A stretch of DNA of 64,000 nucleotides from Marinimicrobium koreense (GTDB lineage: Bacteria > Pseudomonadota > Gammaproteobacteria > Pseudomonadales > Cellvibrionaceae), in assembly GCF_003762925.1 (NCBI RefSeq), contig NZ_RJUK01000001.1:2170001-2234000 (forward strand). The letters run 5' to 3'. Position 1 is the first letter of the stretch, and each line of letters opens with the position of its first letter. The position numbers and the translations under genes were made by a program. Below are positions 19,307-28,794 of this stretch, piece by piece. A model generated the notes under the pieces. It worked only from the letters and a program-made list of their open reading frames with translations, did no database searches and had not been told where the DNA came from.

Positions 19307-21112
19307 ATGACCGCCGACATGCCGCCGAACGAGCTGCTGAACCGTTTCAAAGTCCCGCCCCAGGACCTGGACACACTGTCGTTTTGTGCCCCCAAGGCCG
19401 CCAAAGTCGCCGACTGGGTGCGCGCCTTGCCCATGACCCGCATCAGCTTCGTGAGCAGCCTGCTGTATAAAGCACTGCCTGAAATCGGCCGGCTCAAAAC
19501 CACCCCCCAGGTACGCCTGGACATGCTTGAGGCACTGCGCCCCGCCGTGCAACAGGCCATTCAGGGGCTGACCCCGCAGTTTCTCAATCAACCCCTGATT
19601 CTGCCCGAAACCGCCCGCAAAACCGCCACCGTCGCCCAGGCCCTGCAAAAGCACATGAGCAACGCCTATCTGGTGACGGTGCGCGAGCTCGGGCAAGCCA
19701 CCAAAGGGGATGCCGAGGCCTTGCAGAACCAGCGCGCACTGGCGCTGCACCGGGCCATGACTGGCCTGGGTCTGCTGCTACTGCGCAGCTACCAACTGTA
19801 CACCCCGGTTCCCAGCCGACTGTGGCTGGAAATTCATACCCTGTACCAATTGGCCGAGCAGTGGCAGGTCCACCGCCAAGCGGTGACCGAACCTCTGCCC
19901 GGCCATCAGCAGACCAACACCATCGAGCGCTGCTACCAGCGTCTGCTGCTGCTCGCCAGCGCCCGTCCTAACCAACTGCGGCAGACCGAAGTCAGCAACA
20001 CCTACGACGCCCTGGAGCAACTGGCCCCACTGGCGCATATGGTGGCCTACGATCCCGCGCAGGAAGACAACCTGTTTGCGGTGGTGCTCGACAGCGACAG
20101 TGCGCCCTTATATAAGTCCCGTCTGCCCGAAGCCCCCGGCGGGGCCATCCGGGAGTTGGATACCGGACCGGTGGTCACCGCGCTGGAAGAGGCCCGGGCA
20201 TCACTCGGCACTCGCCCGGGCGGTGGCCGGGACAACCTGGGGCTGACGCTCTCGCTCAACGAGCACCTGAGCCACTCCTGGCACCTGCTCGCCCAGCGCA
20301 GCTTTGAGCGGCGCGCCAGCGGCGGGCAGATGAATGTCACCATCGGCCTGTCCAACGTGCACTTCCAGATGGCCGGAGGACAACCCTTCAAGCTGTTCAT
20401 GAACCAGGCCACCCATGTACACCGGGAGGAAAACGGTCTGTTTGGTGGGCGCCTGCCTACCGCCGCCACCGCCGAGCCGGACCCCTGGGGCTCCGCGTTC
20501 GATGCCGGCGGCGGCAAACTGGCCGGCGACCACCTGGCCACCTTCAACATTGAGAACAATATTCGTCAGCGCCAGCAGCAGGACTATCGGGGCGAGCACC
20601 CCACCTTTCAGGTACCTATCGTGGACGTCAGTCTGGGCGGTTACTGCCTGGAATGGCGCGAACAGGTACCCACACAGTTGAAAGCCGGTGAGCTGCTGGG
20701 CCTTCAGGAAGTGGGCCGACTTAAATGGAGCATCGGGGTGGTACGCTGGGTGCAGCAGTCCCGGGAGTCCACCCTGATTGGCGTTCAGACACTCGCCCCA
20801 CAGGCGACGCCACTCGGCGCGGCGGTGATCTACAAGACCGGCGGTTTCTCGGAATTCCTGCGCGCTCTGGAAATTCCGCCCCTGAAGGCCATTAACCAGC
20901 CGGCCACCCTGATCACCAACGCCGTGACCTTTCACGAATACAGTAAGGTGCGCCTATACCGGCGCAACAGTGGTCAACAGGAAGACAACCATAGAACCCA
21001 GACCACCGTACAACTCACCCGGCGCCGTTTTTCCACCGGCGCCATAAGCCAATTCGAATTTCGTGAGCTGATGCCCGGCCAGAGCGATGCGGGTGAAAGC
21101 GACGATTTATAG
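19307..21112 (+). CDS. Large PilZ-domain protein (putative c-di-GMP receptor)
   Basis: A 601-aa cytoplasmic protein. Residues 1-400 are a helical region of unknown fold (many Leu/Ala-rich helices, no membrane spans). A PilZ-like domain follows at about 420-540 with an Arg-rich start (NNIRQRQQQDYRG) and the D-x-S-x-x-G motif in PIVDVSLGGYCLEW. PilZ domains bind c-di-GMP through these residues. It resembles large PilZ proteins of Pseudomonas whose roles are not settled. The FimX-like gene follows after 227 nt. Both concern c-di-GMP, so joint function is possible but unproven. Confidence 0.75.
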   Translation: MTADMPPNELLNRFKVPPQDLDTLSFCAPKAAKVADWVRALPMTRISFVSSLLYKALPEIGRLKTTPQVRLDMLEALRPAVQQAIQGLTPQFLNQPLILPETARKTATVAQALQKHMSNAYLVTVRELGQATKGDAEALQNQRALALHRAMTGLGLLLLRSYQLYTPVPSRLWLEIHTLYQLAEQWQVHRQAVTEPLPGHQQTNTIERCYQRLLLLASARPNQLRQTEVSNTYDALEQLAPLAHMVAYDPAQEDNLFAVVLDSDSAPLYKSRLPEAPGGAIRELDTGPVVTALEEARASLGTRPGGGRDNLGLTLSLNEHLSHSWHLLAQRSFERRASGGQMNVTIGLSNVHFQMAGGQPFKLFMNQATHVHREENGLFGGRLPTAATAEPDPWGSAFDAGGGKLAGDHLATFNIENNIRQRQQQDYRGEHPTFQVPIVDVSLGGYCLEWREQVPTQLKAGELLGLQEVGRLKWSIGVVRWVQQSRESTLIGVQTLAPQATPLGAAVIYKTGGFSEFLRALEIPPLKAINQPATLITNAVTFHEYSKVRLYRRNSGQQEDNHRTQTTVQLTRRRFSTGAISQFEFRELMPGQSDAGESDDL

Positions 21113-21339
21113 CGTCGTCACCCCGAGAACAGAAGGCTGATTCACAAATATCGCCATCAATGAACGGTTGTTGGCGGATGTATCAACATTAGTATTGAGG
21201 GTATTTGTCAATCAGTTAATATAGCCGAAACGAACAGGATTAAAGGGATGACAACCCCTGTCCGACGCACGGAAGCATTCATCGACCGAGCGGCCTCACA
21301 GACACGGGTCAGGCTTGCAAGAGAGTGCAGTAACCTTTT

Positions 21340-23436
21340 ATGGATCCCAACGAGACAATCCGCCTGCTGATTTTGAACGACTCCCGCTCAGAGGCCGAGC
21401 GGTTGACCAGCATGCTCCACAACGCCGGTCGCTCCAGTCGCGCCCAGCACGTCGACAGTGAGGAACGCCTGGGAAAGCTGCTACAAGAGCAGACCTGGGA
21501 CCTGCTCATCGGTCATGACAAGACCACCAATGTCACTCCCGAGGCCGCCATCCGGCAGATCCGGCGCCTGAACCGCGATGTCGCCGTCGTTCTGCAAACC
21601 GACGATGAAAGCAGCGCGGCCGTGGTCGAGGGGATGAAGCTCGGCGCGGCCGATGTGGTGCGCCTGGACGAAGACCAACACCTGCTGCTGGTCATCCAGC
21701 GCGAAATGGACAACCGGGAGCAGCGCCAGCAACGGCGCATCGCCGACCGCCGTTTCCGCGAGGCCGAGCGCCGCAGCCAGGCCCTGCTCGATAGCTCCCG
21801 GGATGCCATCGCCTACGTCCAGGACGGCCTGTACCTCTACGCCAACGAATCCTTCGCCGAGCTGTTCGGCTATGAGGATCGCGATGATATCGACTGCCTG
21901 CCGATCATGGACATGGTGGCCGAGAAGGATCACAAACAGCTCAAGCAGTTCCTGAAAAACTTCACCCTCAAGGGCGATGACGCCGAGACCACCAAGGTCG
22001 AATTCGAAGGGGTCAAGCACAACGGCGAGGCCACCCATATCAGCCTGGAAGTCTCCCGGGCTACCTATGATGAAGAGCCTTGCATCCAGTTTCTGGCCCG
22101 CGCCGGCGTCGCCGAGACCAGCGAGGAGCTGGAAGCGCAGATCGCCCAGATCAAGTGGCAGGACCTGGCCACCGGACTGTACAACCGCCAGTACCTGGTG
22201 GATCGCCTGGAAAAGATGCTCACCAGCGAGGCGGGCAAGCAGCCGGCAGAAGCCAGCCTGATCTATATTGATATCGACCACTACGCCGAGCAGGTCCAGG
22301 CCGCCTTCGGTGTCGCCGGTGCCGACATGGCGCTGAGTGACATCGCCGCGCTGCTGCGCGAGCATGCCCAGGAGAATGACCTGCTGGCCCGTTTTGGTGA
22401 CAGCGCCTTTATTATGCTCGCGCCCAACATCAAACCCGACGCCGCGGTCATGCGGGCGGAGAAAGTCTGCAAGGCCATCGAGGACCACATCGTCGATGTG
22501 GACGGCAAGACCATTCAGTTGACCGCCAGCATCGGCGTCTCCCTGATCAACGACACCAGCTCCAGCGCCGAGTCGGTGATTGAGCAGGCGGTCAGTGCGA
22601 TGGAAAAAGTCCGCACGGAAAACCAGGGCAACGCCGCGCGCCTGTACGAGCCGGAAATGACCGCCGATGAACGCAAAGAGCGGGATGTGATGACCGAGGT
22701 GCAGCACGCTCTGGACAACGACCGGTTTCGCCTCCTGTTCCAGCCGATCATCAACCTGCGGGGCTCGGACGACGAATACTACGAGGTGTTGCTGCGCCTG
22801 CTCAACGCCGACGATGAGGAGGTTTCCCCCACGGAGTTCCTCGACGCCGCTGCGAAGATGAACGTGATTCACAAGATCGATCGCTGGGTGATTCTGGAGT
22901 CGATCAAGATGCTGTCCCAGCATCGCAACAAGGGCAACCACACCAAACTGATCATCAACCTGAGCGGCCAGTCTCTGTGCGATGACAGTCTGCCGCCCTG
23001 GCTGCGGGTCGCCTTCAAGGCCGCGAAACTGCCTACCGATGCCATTGTCTTCCAGGCCAGCGAGGTGGATATCACCAATCACTTGACCGCGGCCAAGGCG
23101 TTCGCCAAGCACTTGGAGAAATTCAACAGCTGCCTGAGCATCAGTGGGTTTGGCTGCTCACTCAACCCCTACAACGTCTTCAAACACGTGCCGCTGGGCT
23201 TTGTGAAGGTGGACGGCTCGTTCACCCAGGACATCCAGAACAACAATGAAAGTCCGGACACCCTGGTGGAGATGATCAAGAAATTGCACGAGGAAGACGT
23301 GACCACGGTGGTGCCCTTTGTGGAAAACGCCAGTGTGTTGGCGACCCTGTGGCAGGCCGGGGTGCATTACATTCAGGGCTATTACCTGCAGGAGCCGAGC
23401 AAGTCGATGGATTACGATTTCAATATGGAGAGTTGA
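21340..23436 (+). CDS. FimX-like REC-PAS-GGDEF-EAL protein
   Basis: 698 aa. A receiver-like domain (1-125) lacks the phospho-acceptor Asp (DLLIGHDKT in place of DLxLxD). A PAS domain (about 145-265), a degenerate GGDEF (about 280-430; ARFGDSAFIML) and a degenerate EAL domain (about 445-690; EVLLRL where EAL is expected) follow. This is the architecture and the set of degenerations of Pseudomonas FimX, a c-di-GMP receptor that localises to the cell pole and drives type IV pilus assembly and twitching. Catalysis is unlikely; nucleotide binding through the EVL domain is expected. No pilus genes are in the window. Confidence 0.82.
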   Translation: MDPNETIRLLILNDSRSEAERLTSMLHNAGRSSRAQHVDSEERLGKLLQEQTWDLLIGHDKTTNVTPEAAIRQIRRLNRDVAVVLQTDDESSAAVVEGMKLGAADVVRLDEDQHLLLVIQREMDNREQRQQRRIADRRFREAERRSQALLDSSRDAIAYVQDGLYLYANESFAELFGYEDRDDIDCLPIMDMVAEKDHKQLKQFLKNFTLKGDDAETTKVEFEGVKHNGEATHISLEVSRATYDEEPCIQFLARAGVAETSEELEAQIAQIKWQDLATGLYNRQYLVDRLEKMLTSEAGKQPAEASLIYIDIDHYAEQVQAAFGVAGADMALSDIAALLREHAQENDLLARFGDSAFIMLAPNIKPDAAVMRAEKVCKAIEDHIVDVDGKTIQLTASIGVSLINDTSSSAESVIEQAVSAMEKVRTENQGNAARLYEPEMTADERKERDVMTEVQHALDNDRFRLLFQPIINLRGSDDEYYEVLLRLLNADDEEVSPTEFLDAAAKMNVIHKIDRWVILESIKMLSQHRNKGNHTKLIINLSGQSLCDDSLPPWLRVAFKAAKLPTDAIVFQASEVDITNHLTAAKAFAKHLEKFNSCLSISGFGCSLNPYNVFKHVPLGFVKVDGSFTQDIQNNNESPDTLVEMIKKLHEEDVTTVVPFVENASVLATLWQAGVHYIQGYYLQEPSKSMDYDFNMES

Positions 23437-23445
23437 TTCGGGTAG

Positions 23446-23520
23446 CGGTAACGGCGGATGCGGATCTAAACCGCTGCGCTCGGCCGTAGGGCGGATAAGC
23501 CGAAGGCGCATCCGCCGTGA
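23446..23520. repeat. REP palindrome pair
   Basis: GGTAACGGCGGATGCGG at the left and GTAGGGCGGATAAGC...GCATCCGCCGTGACC at the right, between the convergent FimX-like and serB genes. The left copy is interrupted (GATCTAAACCGCTGCG replaces the usual loop). Confidence 0.7.
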
Positions 23521-23525
23521 CCGAC

Positions 23526-24749
23526 CTATGACAAATCCCCATGCTCCCGATCGCGAAAACCCAACAAATACAAAATCGCATCCAACCCCAAGGTCGAAAT
23601 CGCATGCTCCGCCGAGGCCTTCACCAACGGCTTGGCCCGAAACGCGATGCCCAATCCGGCGGCGTTCAACATGGGCAGATCATTGGCGCCATCACCCACG
23701 GCAATTACCTGCTCGGGGGTAATGCCCTCGCGCTCCGCCAACTGCTTGAGTAACTGCGCCTTGCGCGCGCCATCCACCACCGTGCCCGATACCTGTCCGG
23801 TCACCTTGCCGTCGACAATCTCCAGCTCGTTGGCGTAGACATAATCCACACCCAGACGCTGCTGCAGAAAGCGGCCAAAGTACTCAAAGCCTCCCGAGAG
23901 AATCGCGGTTTTGTAACCCAGCTTTTTCAACGTGGCGATCAACTTCTCCGCCCCTTCGGTCAGGCGCAGGTTGCGAGCAATACCCTCAAGCACCGACTCA
24001 TCCAACCCTTTGAGCAGGCTCAGGCGCTTGGCGAAACTCTGCTGAAAGTCCAGCTCCCCGCGCATGGCCGCTTCGGTAATGGCAATCACCTCATCACCCA
24101 CGCCGGCGGCTTTGGCGAGCTCATCGATCACCTCCGCCTCAATCAGGGTGGAGTCCATGTCGAAACACACCAGGCGGCGATTGCGCCGGTAGGGAGTATC
24201 CTTCTGAAACGCAATATCCACTTCCAGGCGGGTGGACAACTCCATCAGATCCGCCCGCAGTGCCTGAGTGTCCGCCGGCGCACCGCGCACCGAAAATTCC
24301 ACACAGGCACTGCTGTGAGTATCCAGCGCATCCAGGGGTACCCGGCCGGACAGGCGGTTGATGTGGTCAATATTGAGCCCGTGGCGCACGGTCACCGCCG
24401 TCAGCTCGGCAATCTGCTCGGCCATTACCTGACGGGACAGCAGGGTCACAATATGCCGCGGCTTGCCCTGTTGCTCCACCCACTCCTGATAGCGTTGGTG
24501 ATCGATATTCTCAAAGCGTACCCGCACCCCCAGATCGTCGGCGCGGGTGCGAATGGCGCTCTGCAACGTCTCGGCCGTGGCCCGGCCGGGCTCTAGCGCC
24601 ACCAGCATGCCGAGCGCCAGATCATCGTGAATCACCGCCTGGCCGATATCCAGAATGCTGGCGCCGAAGCCGGACAGCTCGGCCGCGAGCGAGGAGGTCA
24701 CCCCGGGTTTGTCATCCCCGAAAACGTTGATCAGTACGATGTCTTTCAC
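23526..24749 (-). CDS. serB: Phosphoserine phosphatase SerB
   Basis: A 407-aa HAD phosphatase, last step of serine synthesis. It is the long, pseudomonad-type form with two N-terminal ACT-like regulatory domains (about 1-165; NVFGDDKPGVTSSLA) before the catalytic domain. HAD motifs are FDMDSTLIEAE (nucleophile Asp), LSGGFEYF (motif II Ser) and AVGDGANDLPML (motif IV). It is divergent from the YtjB-like gene, an arrangement shared with enterobacteria. Confidence 0.96.
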   Translation of the reverse strand: MKDIVLINVFGDDKPGVTSSLAAELSGFGASILDIGQAVIHDDLALGMLVALEPGRATAETLQSAIRTRADDLGVRVRFENIDHQRYQEWVEQQGKPRHIVTLLSRQVMAEQIAELTAVTVRHGLNIDHINRLSGRVPLDALDTHSSACVEFSVRGAPADTQALRADLMELSTRLEVDIAFQKDTPYRRNRRLVCFDMDSTLIEAEVIDELAKAAGVGDEVIAITEAAMRGELDFQQSFAKRLSLLKGLDESVLEGIARNLRLTEGAEKLIATLKKLGYKTAILSGGFEYFGRFLQQRLGVDYVYANELEIVDGKVTGQVSGTVVDGARKAQLLKQLAEREGITPEQVIAVGDGANDLPMLNAAGLGIAFRAKPLVKASAEHAISTLGLDAILYLLGFRDREHGDLS

Positions 24750-24950
24750 GCGGACTCACTTGATTGGCAATAAGGAATGGAACGGGCGGCAATTATACCG
24801 GTTCCCCGGGGACAGATGCCATGTGTTGGTGTTTCTGTGGTCTTTATCAAATCCCCGGGCCAACGCGCTGGCATCCACAGGAACAACGCCCGTAAAATAG
24901 GCGACTTTGAAACGGGTGCCCCGCCCGGGCACCCACACTCAAGGATCTGC

Positions 24951-26081
24951 ATGGCCCTCTACGCTCGACTCAAGTCCCACTGGCAACCGATTGCCGGCAC
25001 CGCCCTGATTGTGCTGCTCGGCCTGTTAGCCGCCGGGTTACACGCCCGGGCGAGCCTGCACACCCAGAGTCAGCAACTGGACAGCTTCGGCCAGACCCTG
25101 GCCCGCAGCACCGCCCAGCGCGCCGTGGACGCCACCCTGAGCCAGGACATGATCAGCCTGCAGGTGGTCCTTCAGGAGCTGACCCGCCACCCGCAGGTGA
25201 TCGGGGCCACCATCCACGATGTGGAAAACCACCTCCTGGTACAGAGCGGCTTCCCTCCCGGCGAGGCCGAGCCCGGTCAGTTCCGCCGCTACACCGCCAC
25301 CATCGCCCTGGCCGACAACATCGCCGGGCACCTGCAGGTAGCGATGATTCCACCGGCCCTGAGCGGCGCCGACCGACAGTTTCTGCTCCTGTGGAGCCTG
25401 CTGGTCCTGGCGGCCGCCGCACTGCCCTGGCTGCCGGCGCTGCGCCGGCCACCGGTGATCGTTCAGGGCCAGTCAACGCCCGATGTGCAAAGCTCCCAGG
25501 TCCCGTCGGACGAATCGGCCGATGACGATGACGACAAGGCCGATACCCCGCCGCCGGCCCAATTGCGTCTGCGACTGAGACTGCTGAATATGGAGACCCT
25601 CAGTCGGCAACTGAACGAGGAAAGCTTCGCCCAGCAACTGAGCCAGTTCGAGCAACAACTGCGCAACATCCTGTCGCTGTACAGCGGCAAGCAGGTCGCC
25701 CTGTCGGGCGATACCCTGCTGATCGATTTCTTCGGCGAAAGCGACAGCGACTGCGCGTTCCGCGCTCTGTGTAGCGCCCAGTTGCTGGGGGAGCTATCCC
25801 ATCTGAACCCGGGCCCGAAACTGAAACTCGCCGCGCGCATTCACCCACTACACCACCGCGACCTGACCGCCGCGTTCCAGGATCAGCAGAGCGCCGCAAC
25901 GCCCGGCGCCAGCGGCATCGAGATCGCGCCGGAACTGATTGACGACGAGCTGCACCAGCACCTCGAGCTGGACGCCGATACCGGCGTGTTGATCGGGGTC
26001 AAAGCGCCCTACCGGCAATTGCTCGACAAGCAGCAGGCGCAGCTACAGCGGCTGATCGGCGCCGACCCTGACGGTCATTAA
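24951..26081 (+). CDS. YtjB/Smp (AhpA)-like membrane protein
   Basis: 376 aa. It has an N-terminal signal anchor (TALIVLLGLLAAGLHA, about 14-30), a periplasmic sensor-like region (about 31-135; SLQVVLQELTRHPQVIGATI), a second membrane helix (about 143-165), an acidic linker (DESADDDDDKAD) and a C-terminal domain that faintly recalls class III nucleotide cyclases (SLYSGKQVALSGDTLLIDFFG) without clear catalytic residues. Divergent serB next door matches the E. coli serB/ytjB neighbourhood. ATG 24951 follows a clear AAGGA site; an upstream open frame from 24777 has no coding features. Confidence 0.75.
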   Translation: MALYARLKSHWQPIAGTALIVLLGLLAAGLHARASLHTQSQQLDSFGQTLARSTAQRAVDATLSQDMISLQVVLQELTRHPQVIGATIHDVENHLLVQSGFPPGEAEPGQFRRYTATIALADNIAGHLQVAMIPPALSGADRQFLLLWSLLVLAAAALPWLPALRRPPVIVQGQSTPDVQSSQVPSDESADDDDDKADTPPPAQLRLRLRLLNMETLSRQLNEESFAQQLSQFEQQLRNILSLYSGKQVALSGDTLLIDFFGESDSDCAFRALCSAQLLGELSHLNPGPKLKLAARIHPLHHRDLTAAFQDQQSAATPGASGIEIAPELIDDELHQHLELDADTGVLIGVKAPYRQLLDKQQAQLQRLIGADPDGH

Positions 26082-26158
26082 TCCTTCATCGCTCCGTCAC
26101 CGGAGCGTCACAGTTCGGCCCTAGCCTCGGCGGAAGAGTCCACCGAGGTCAGCCGTTC

Positions 26159-27874
26159 ATGCTCAATATCGAAGAATCCCTCAACCACAAATTCCCGCGC
26201 TTCGCCCGCAGCGCCCCCATGTTGCGCAAACCCACTCTGGGCCTGCTGCGCAAACTGGTCCACGAGCGCGCCATCAACCAGTTTCTGGAGGAGCACCGGG
26301 GCGCCCGGGGCCTGGACTTCATAGAGCGGATCTTCGATTACTTCAACTTTACCTACAGCGTGCCCCAGCGCGAGCAGAACAATATCCCCGCCCAGGGGCG
26401 AGTGGTGATCATCGCCAACCACCCCATCGGCTCGCTGGACGGACTGGCCCTGATCCATCTGGTCAGCCGGGTGCGCCCCGATGTCAAAATCGTCGCCAAC
26501 GACCTGCTAAGCGCCTTTGAACCGCTGCGCGAACTGCTGCTGCCGCTGGACAATATGACCGGCGGCGCCTATCGCCAGAGCTACAAGCGCATTCGCCAGG
26601 CCCTGGAGCAGGACCAGGCGGTGATCATCTTTCCCGCAGGAGAAGTCTCCCGCGCACGCCCCACCGGCATTCGCGACGGCGCCTGGCGCTCCGGGTTTCT
26701 GCACTTCGCCCGCAAGAGCGACGCGCCCCTGTTGCCGGTCCACATTCAGGCAAAAAATTCCTGGCTGTTTTACAGCGCGTCCGCCGTGTTCAAACCCCTG
26801 GCTACCGCCCTGCTGGCCCATGAGATGTTCAACAAACGCTCCGCGGAAATCCGCTTCCGGGTGGGCGAGCCCATTCCCGCCCACGCCCTGGAAGCCAAAA
26901 ACCTTGCGGACAAGCCACTGATTCAACGCCTCAAAAAACACCTGTACAAACTCGGCCGGGGCAAGAAAACCCTGTTTGTCACCGAAAAGACCATCGCCCA
27001 CCCGGAGCACCCACTGCAACTGCAACAGGAACTGTCCAGCGCCGAAAAACTCGGCCACACCCGGGACGGACAGACCATTGTGCTCTGCCAGTGGGACCAA
27101 CACCCTACGGTCATGCGTGAACTGGGCCGCCTGAGGGAAATTGCCTTTCGCAAAGTGGGCGAAGGCACCGGCCGGCGCCGCGATCTGGACCGCCACGACC
27201 AGAGCTATCAACACCTCGTCCTTTGGGACCCGAACCGCCTCGCTATCGCCGGCGCCTATCGCATTGGCGTGACCGGCGAGTTGATGGCGAAAGCCGGACT
27301 GGAAGGACTCTACACCGCGGAGCTGTTCCATCTGCGGCCGGCGCTAAGGCCCTACCTGGAACAGGCGTTGGAACTGGGCCGCAGCTTCGTCAACCCGGAC
27401 TACTGGGGCAAAGCCAGCCTTGACTACCTCTGGCAGGGCCTGGGCGCCTACCTGCGTCACCATCCGAACATCCGCTACCTGATCGGACCGGTCAGCCTGA
27501 GCGCCGACTACCCCAAACCCCTGCGCGACGCCCTGGTGGCCTACCACCAGCGCTACTACGCCATGCCCGCCGCCCTCGCCAGCGCCCGCCACCCGCACCT
27601 GATCGACCCGCAAAGCCGCATGGCCCTCAACCGCCTGTTCGTCCCCATGGACCGCGACGCCGCCTACGAGCACCTGAACACCAGCTTCAAAACCGCCGGA
27701 CATCCCCTACCAGTGCTGTTCAAGCACTACCCCGCCCTGTTCGAGGAGGGCGGCTACCACCTGCTCGCCTTCAGCGTCGATTCGGATTTTGGGGAGTGCC
27801 TGGATGGCCTATTCCTCGCGGATTTGAGCAAGATGAAAGCGAATAAGCGCAAGCGGTACTTGGGATCTGATTGA
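26159..27874 (+). CDS. olsF: Bifunctional ornithine-lipid acyltransferase, OlsF-like
   Basis: 571 aa with two acyltransferase halves. The N-terminal PlsC-like lysophospholipid acyltransferase (about 75-270) has IIANHPIGSLDG and the FPAGEVSRARP motif. The C-terminal GNAT-type N-acyltransferase (about 280-480) includes DQSYQHLVLWD, GAYRIG, ELGRSFV and GPVSLS. This order is that of OlsF, which makes ornithine lipids, phosphorus-free membrane lipids, from ornithine and acyl-ACP. These are often induced by phosphate starvation; no Pho box was found. It ends just before the cassette region. Confidence 0.8.
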   Translation: MLNIEESLNHKFPRFARSAPMLRKPTLGLLRKLVHERAINQFLEEHRGARGLDFIERIFDYFNFTYSVPQREQNNIPAQGRVVIIANHPIGSLDGLALIHLVSRVRPDVKIVANDLLSAFEPLRELLLPLDNMTGGAYRQSYKRIRQALEQDQAVIIFPAGEVSRARPTGIRDGAWRSGFLHFARKSDAPLLPVHIQAKNSWLFYSASAVFKPLATALLAHEMFNKRSAEIRFRVGEPIPAHALEAKNLADKPLIQRLKKHLYKLGRGKKTLFVTEKTIAHPEHPLQLQQELSSAEKLGHTRDGQTIVLCQWDQHPTVMRELGRLREIAFRKVGEGTGRRRDLDRHDQSYQHLVLWDPNRLAIAGAYRIGVTGELMAKAGLEGLYTAELFHLRPALRPYLEQALELGRSFVNPDYWGKASLDYLWQGLGAYLRHHPNIRYLIGPVSLSADYPKPLRDALVAYHQRYYAMPAALASARHPHLIDPQSRMALNRLFVPMDRDAAYEHLNTSFKTAGHPLPVLFKHYPALFEEGGYHLLAFSVDSDFGECLDGLFLADLSKMKANKRKRYLGSD

Positions 27875-28002
27875 TACCGCACAGCCCCCTTCAGGCCCTC
27901 AGAATCCAGTGGGCCTAGCGACATTTCCGTATAACCTCCCACACGCGGAAGATTTTCGTATTTTATGCCAGCTTCGTTATAGCGATGCGTTCTAAGCGCG
28001 GA

Positions 28003-28031
28003 GTGACGGGGCTTTCCGGGCATGTTATAAA
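28003..28031 (+). promoter_or_regulatory. Sigma70-like promoter in leader copy 1
   Basis: -35 GTGACG (28003-28008), 17-bp spacer, -10 TATAAA (28026-28031). The identical hexamers and spacing occur in leader copy 2. It would drive the gene at 28120 and probably the cassettes after it. Confidence 0.6.
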
Positions 28032-28046
28032 AGTAGCCAAATGTGA

Positions 28047-28090
28047 TAGACGGAAAGTTTCCGGGTTTAAACCCGGAAACTTTCCGTCTA
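28047..28090. repeat. Perfect 44-bp palindrome
   Basis: 22-bp perfect inverted repeats with no loop: TAGACGGAAAGTTTCCGGG-TTT and its complement. It lies between the leader promoter and the gene start, so the transcript could form a very stable hairpin. In leader copy 2 the matching place has only a single short arm. Confidence 0.9.
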
Positions 28091-28119
28091 ATAATATTGT
28101 TACATGAAAGGAGAGTGAG

Positions 28120-28794
28120 TTGGCCACTTGGAGCTTAAAAGAACTCCGGGAATCATTCGGAAGAATTAACAACAAAAATAGGTCGAAAATTGATCTAATA
28201 AATTCCGTCGGTAGAAGTGTTGCTATATTTCACTACCACCTGGAGCAGGCAAGGGATGCCATGAAAGACTTTCATAAAAATGGTGAGGCTTCCGATCCAG
28301 AACAATTCAAAGTCATGTTTAGTGATTCTGAGGACGGGGTCGAGTATGAAGTAGCTAAGTTAACAAACCAAGCTAACTCGATAGCATTAATTCTCACTGT
28401 AAGATCAATGTATGACATTTTCGCTCAGCTTATTAGAGCAATGCTTTTAGAGGATGAGCTAACTGAAAAGCAGTGCGAAATATCTCGAGTTGCAAAATGC
28501 CTTCCGGATTCAGATCTTAAAACTACATTAAATGAACTTTTGGATAGTTATAGTTTTAAGTACGTTAGAGCATTTTCTAATGTCACTAAACACCGGTTCT
28601 CAATAGAACAGTCGTCTACTATCGACTTTGAAGAAAATAGAGCAGGAATTCAGTTCAAGGGATTTTCTTATAATGACGAGAAATATCCAAAAATGTGGTC
28701 TGATGAGCTTTTAAGGTTAGTGTTGGAAGCAAAGAACCAAATTGTTAACTGCGGAAACGCACTAAACAACTTTCACTTCCAAGAAAACATGTAA
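28120..28794 (+). CDS. Cassette gene of unknown function
   Basis: A 224-aa, mostly helical, soluble protein, clearly AT-richer than the flanking chromosome. No family was recognised. Notable pieces are a central helix pair (ANSIALILTVRSMYDIFAQLI) and SNVTKHRFSIEQ, which vaguely recalls HEPN-like helical proteins but without a clear R-x4-6-H motif. The start is TTG at 28120, 7 nt after AAAGGAG; a competing ATG at 28103 opens only a 4-codon frame. The stop codon lies inside the attC-like site that follows, as is usual in integron cassettes. Confidence 0.75.
   Translation: MATWSLKELRESFGRINNKNRSKIDLINSVGRSVAIFHYHLEQARDAMKDFHKNGEASDPEQFKVMFSDSEDGVEYEVAKLTNQANSIALILTVRSMYDIFAQLIRAMLLEDELTEKQCEISRVAKCLPDSDLKTTLNELLDSYSFKYVRAFSNVTKHRFSIEQSSTIDFEENRAGIQFKGFSYNDEKYPKMWSDELLRLVLEAKNQIVNCGNALNNFHFQENM

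Larger units (their letters stand above)
27969..28104 (+). repeat. Duplicated cassette leader, copy 1 (with 44-bp palindrome)
   Basis: Starts CAGCTTC, then GTTATAGC (27976-27983, an attC R'-like core), then ATGCGTTCTAAGCG and GAGTGACGG, a promoter, and a palindrome. The same order recurs at 29963-30074 with about 85-90% identity by eye outside the palindrome. It precedes an AT-rich cassette gene. Confidence 0.85.

Noticed and set aside
21481-23112. Minus-strand 543-codon frame opposite the FimX-like gene
   Set aside because: Antisense shadow; the sense strand has four ordered domains.
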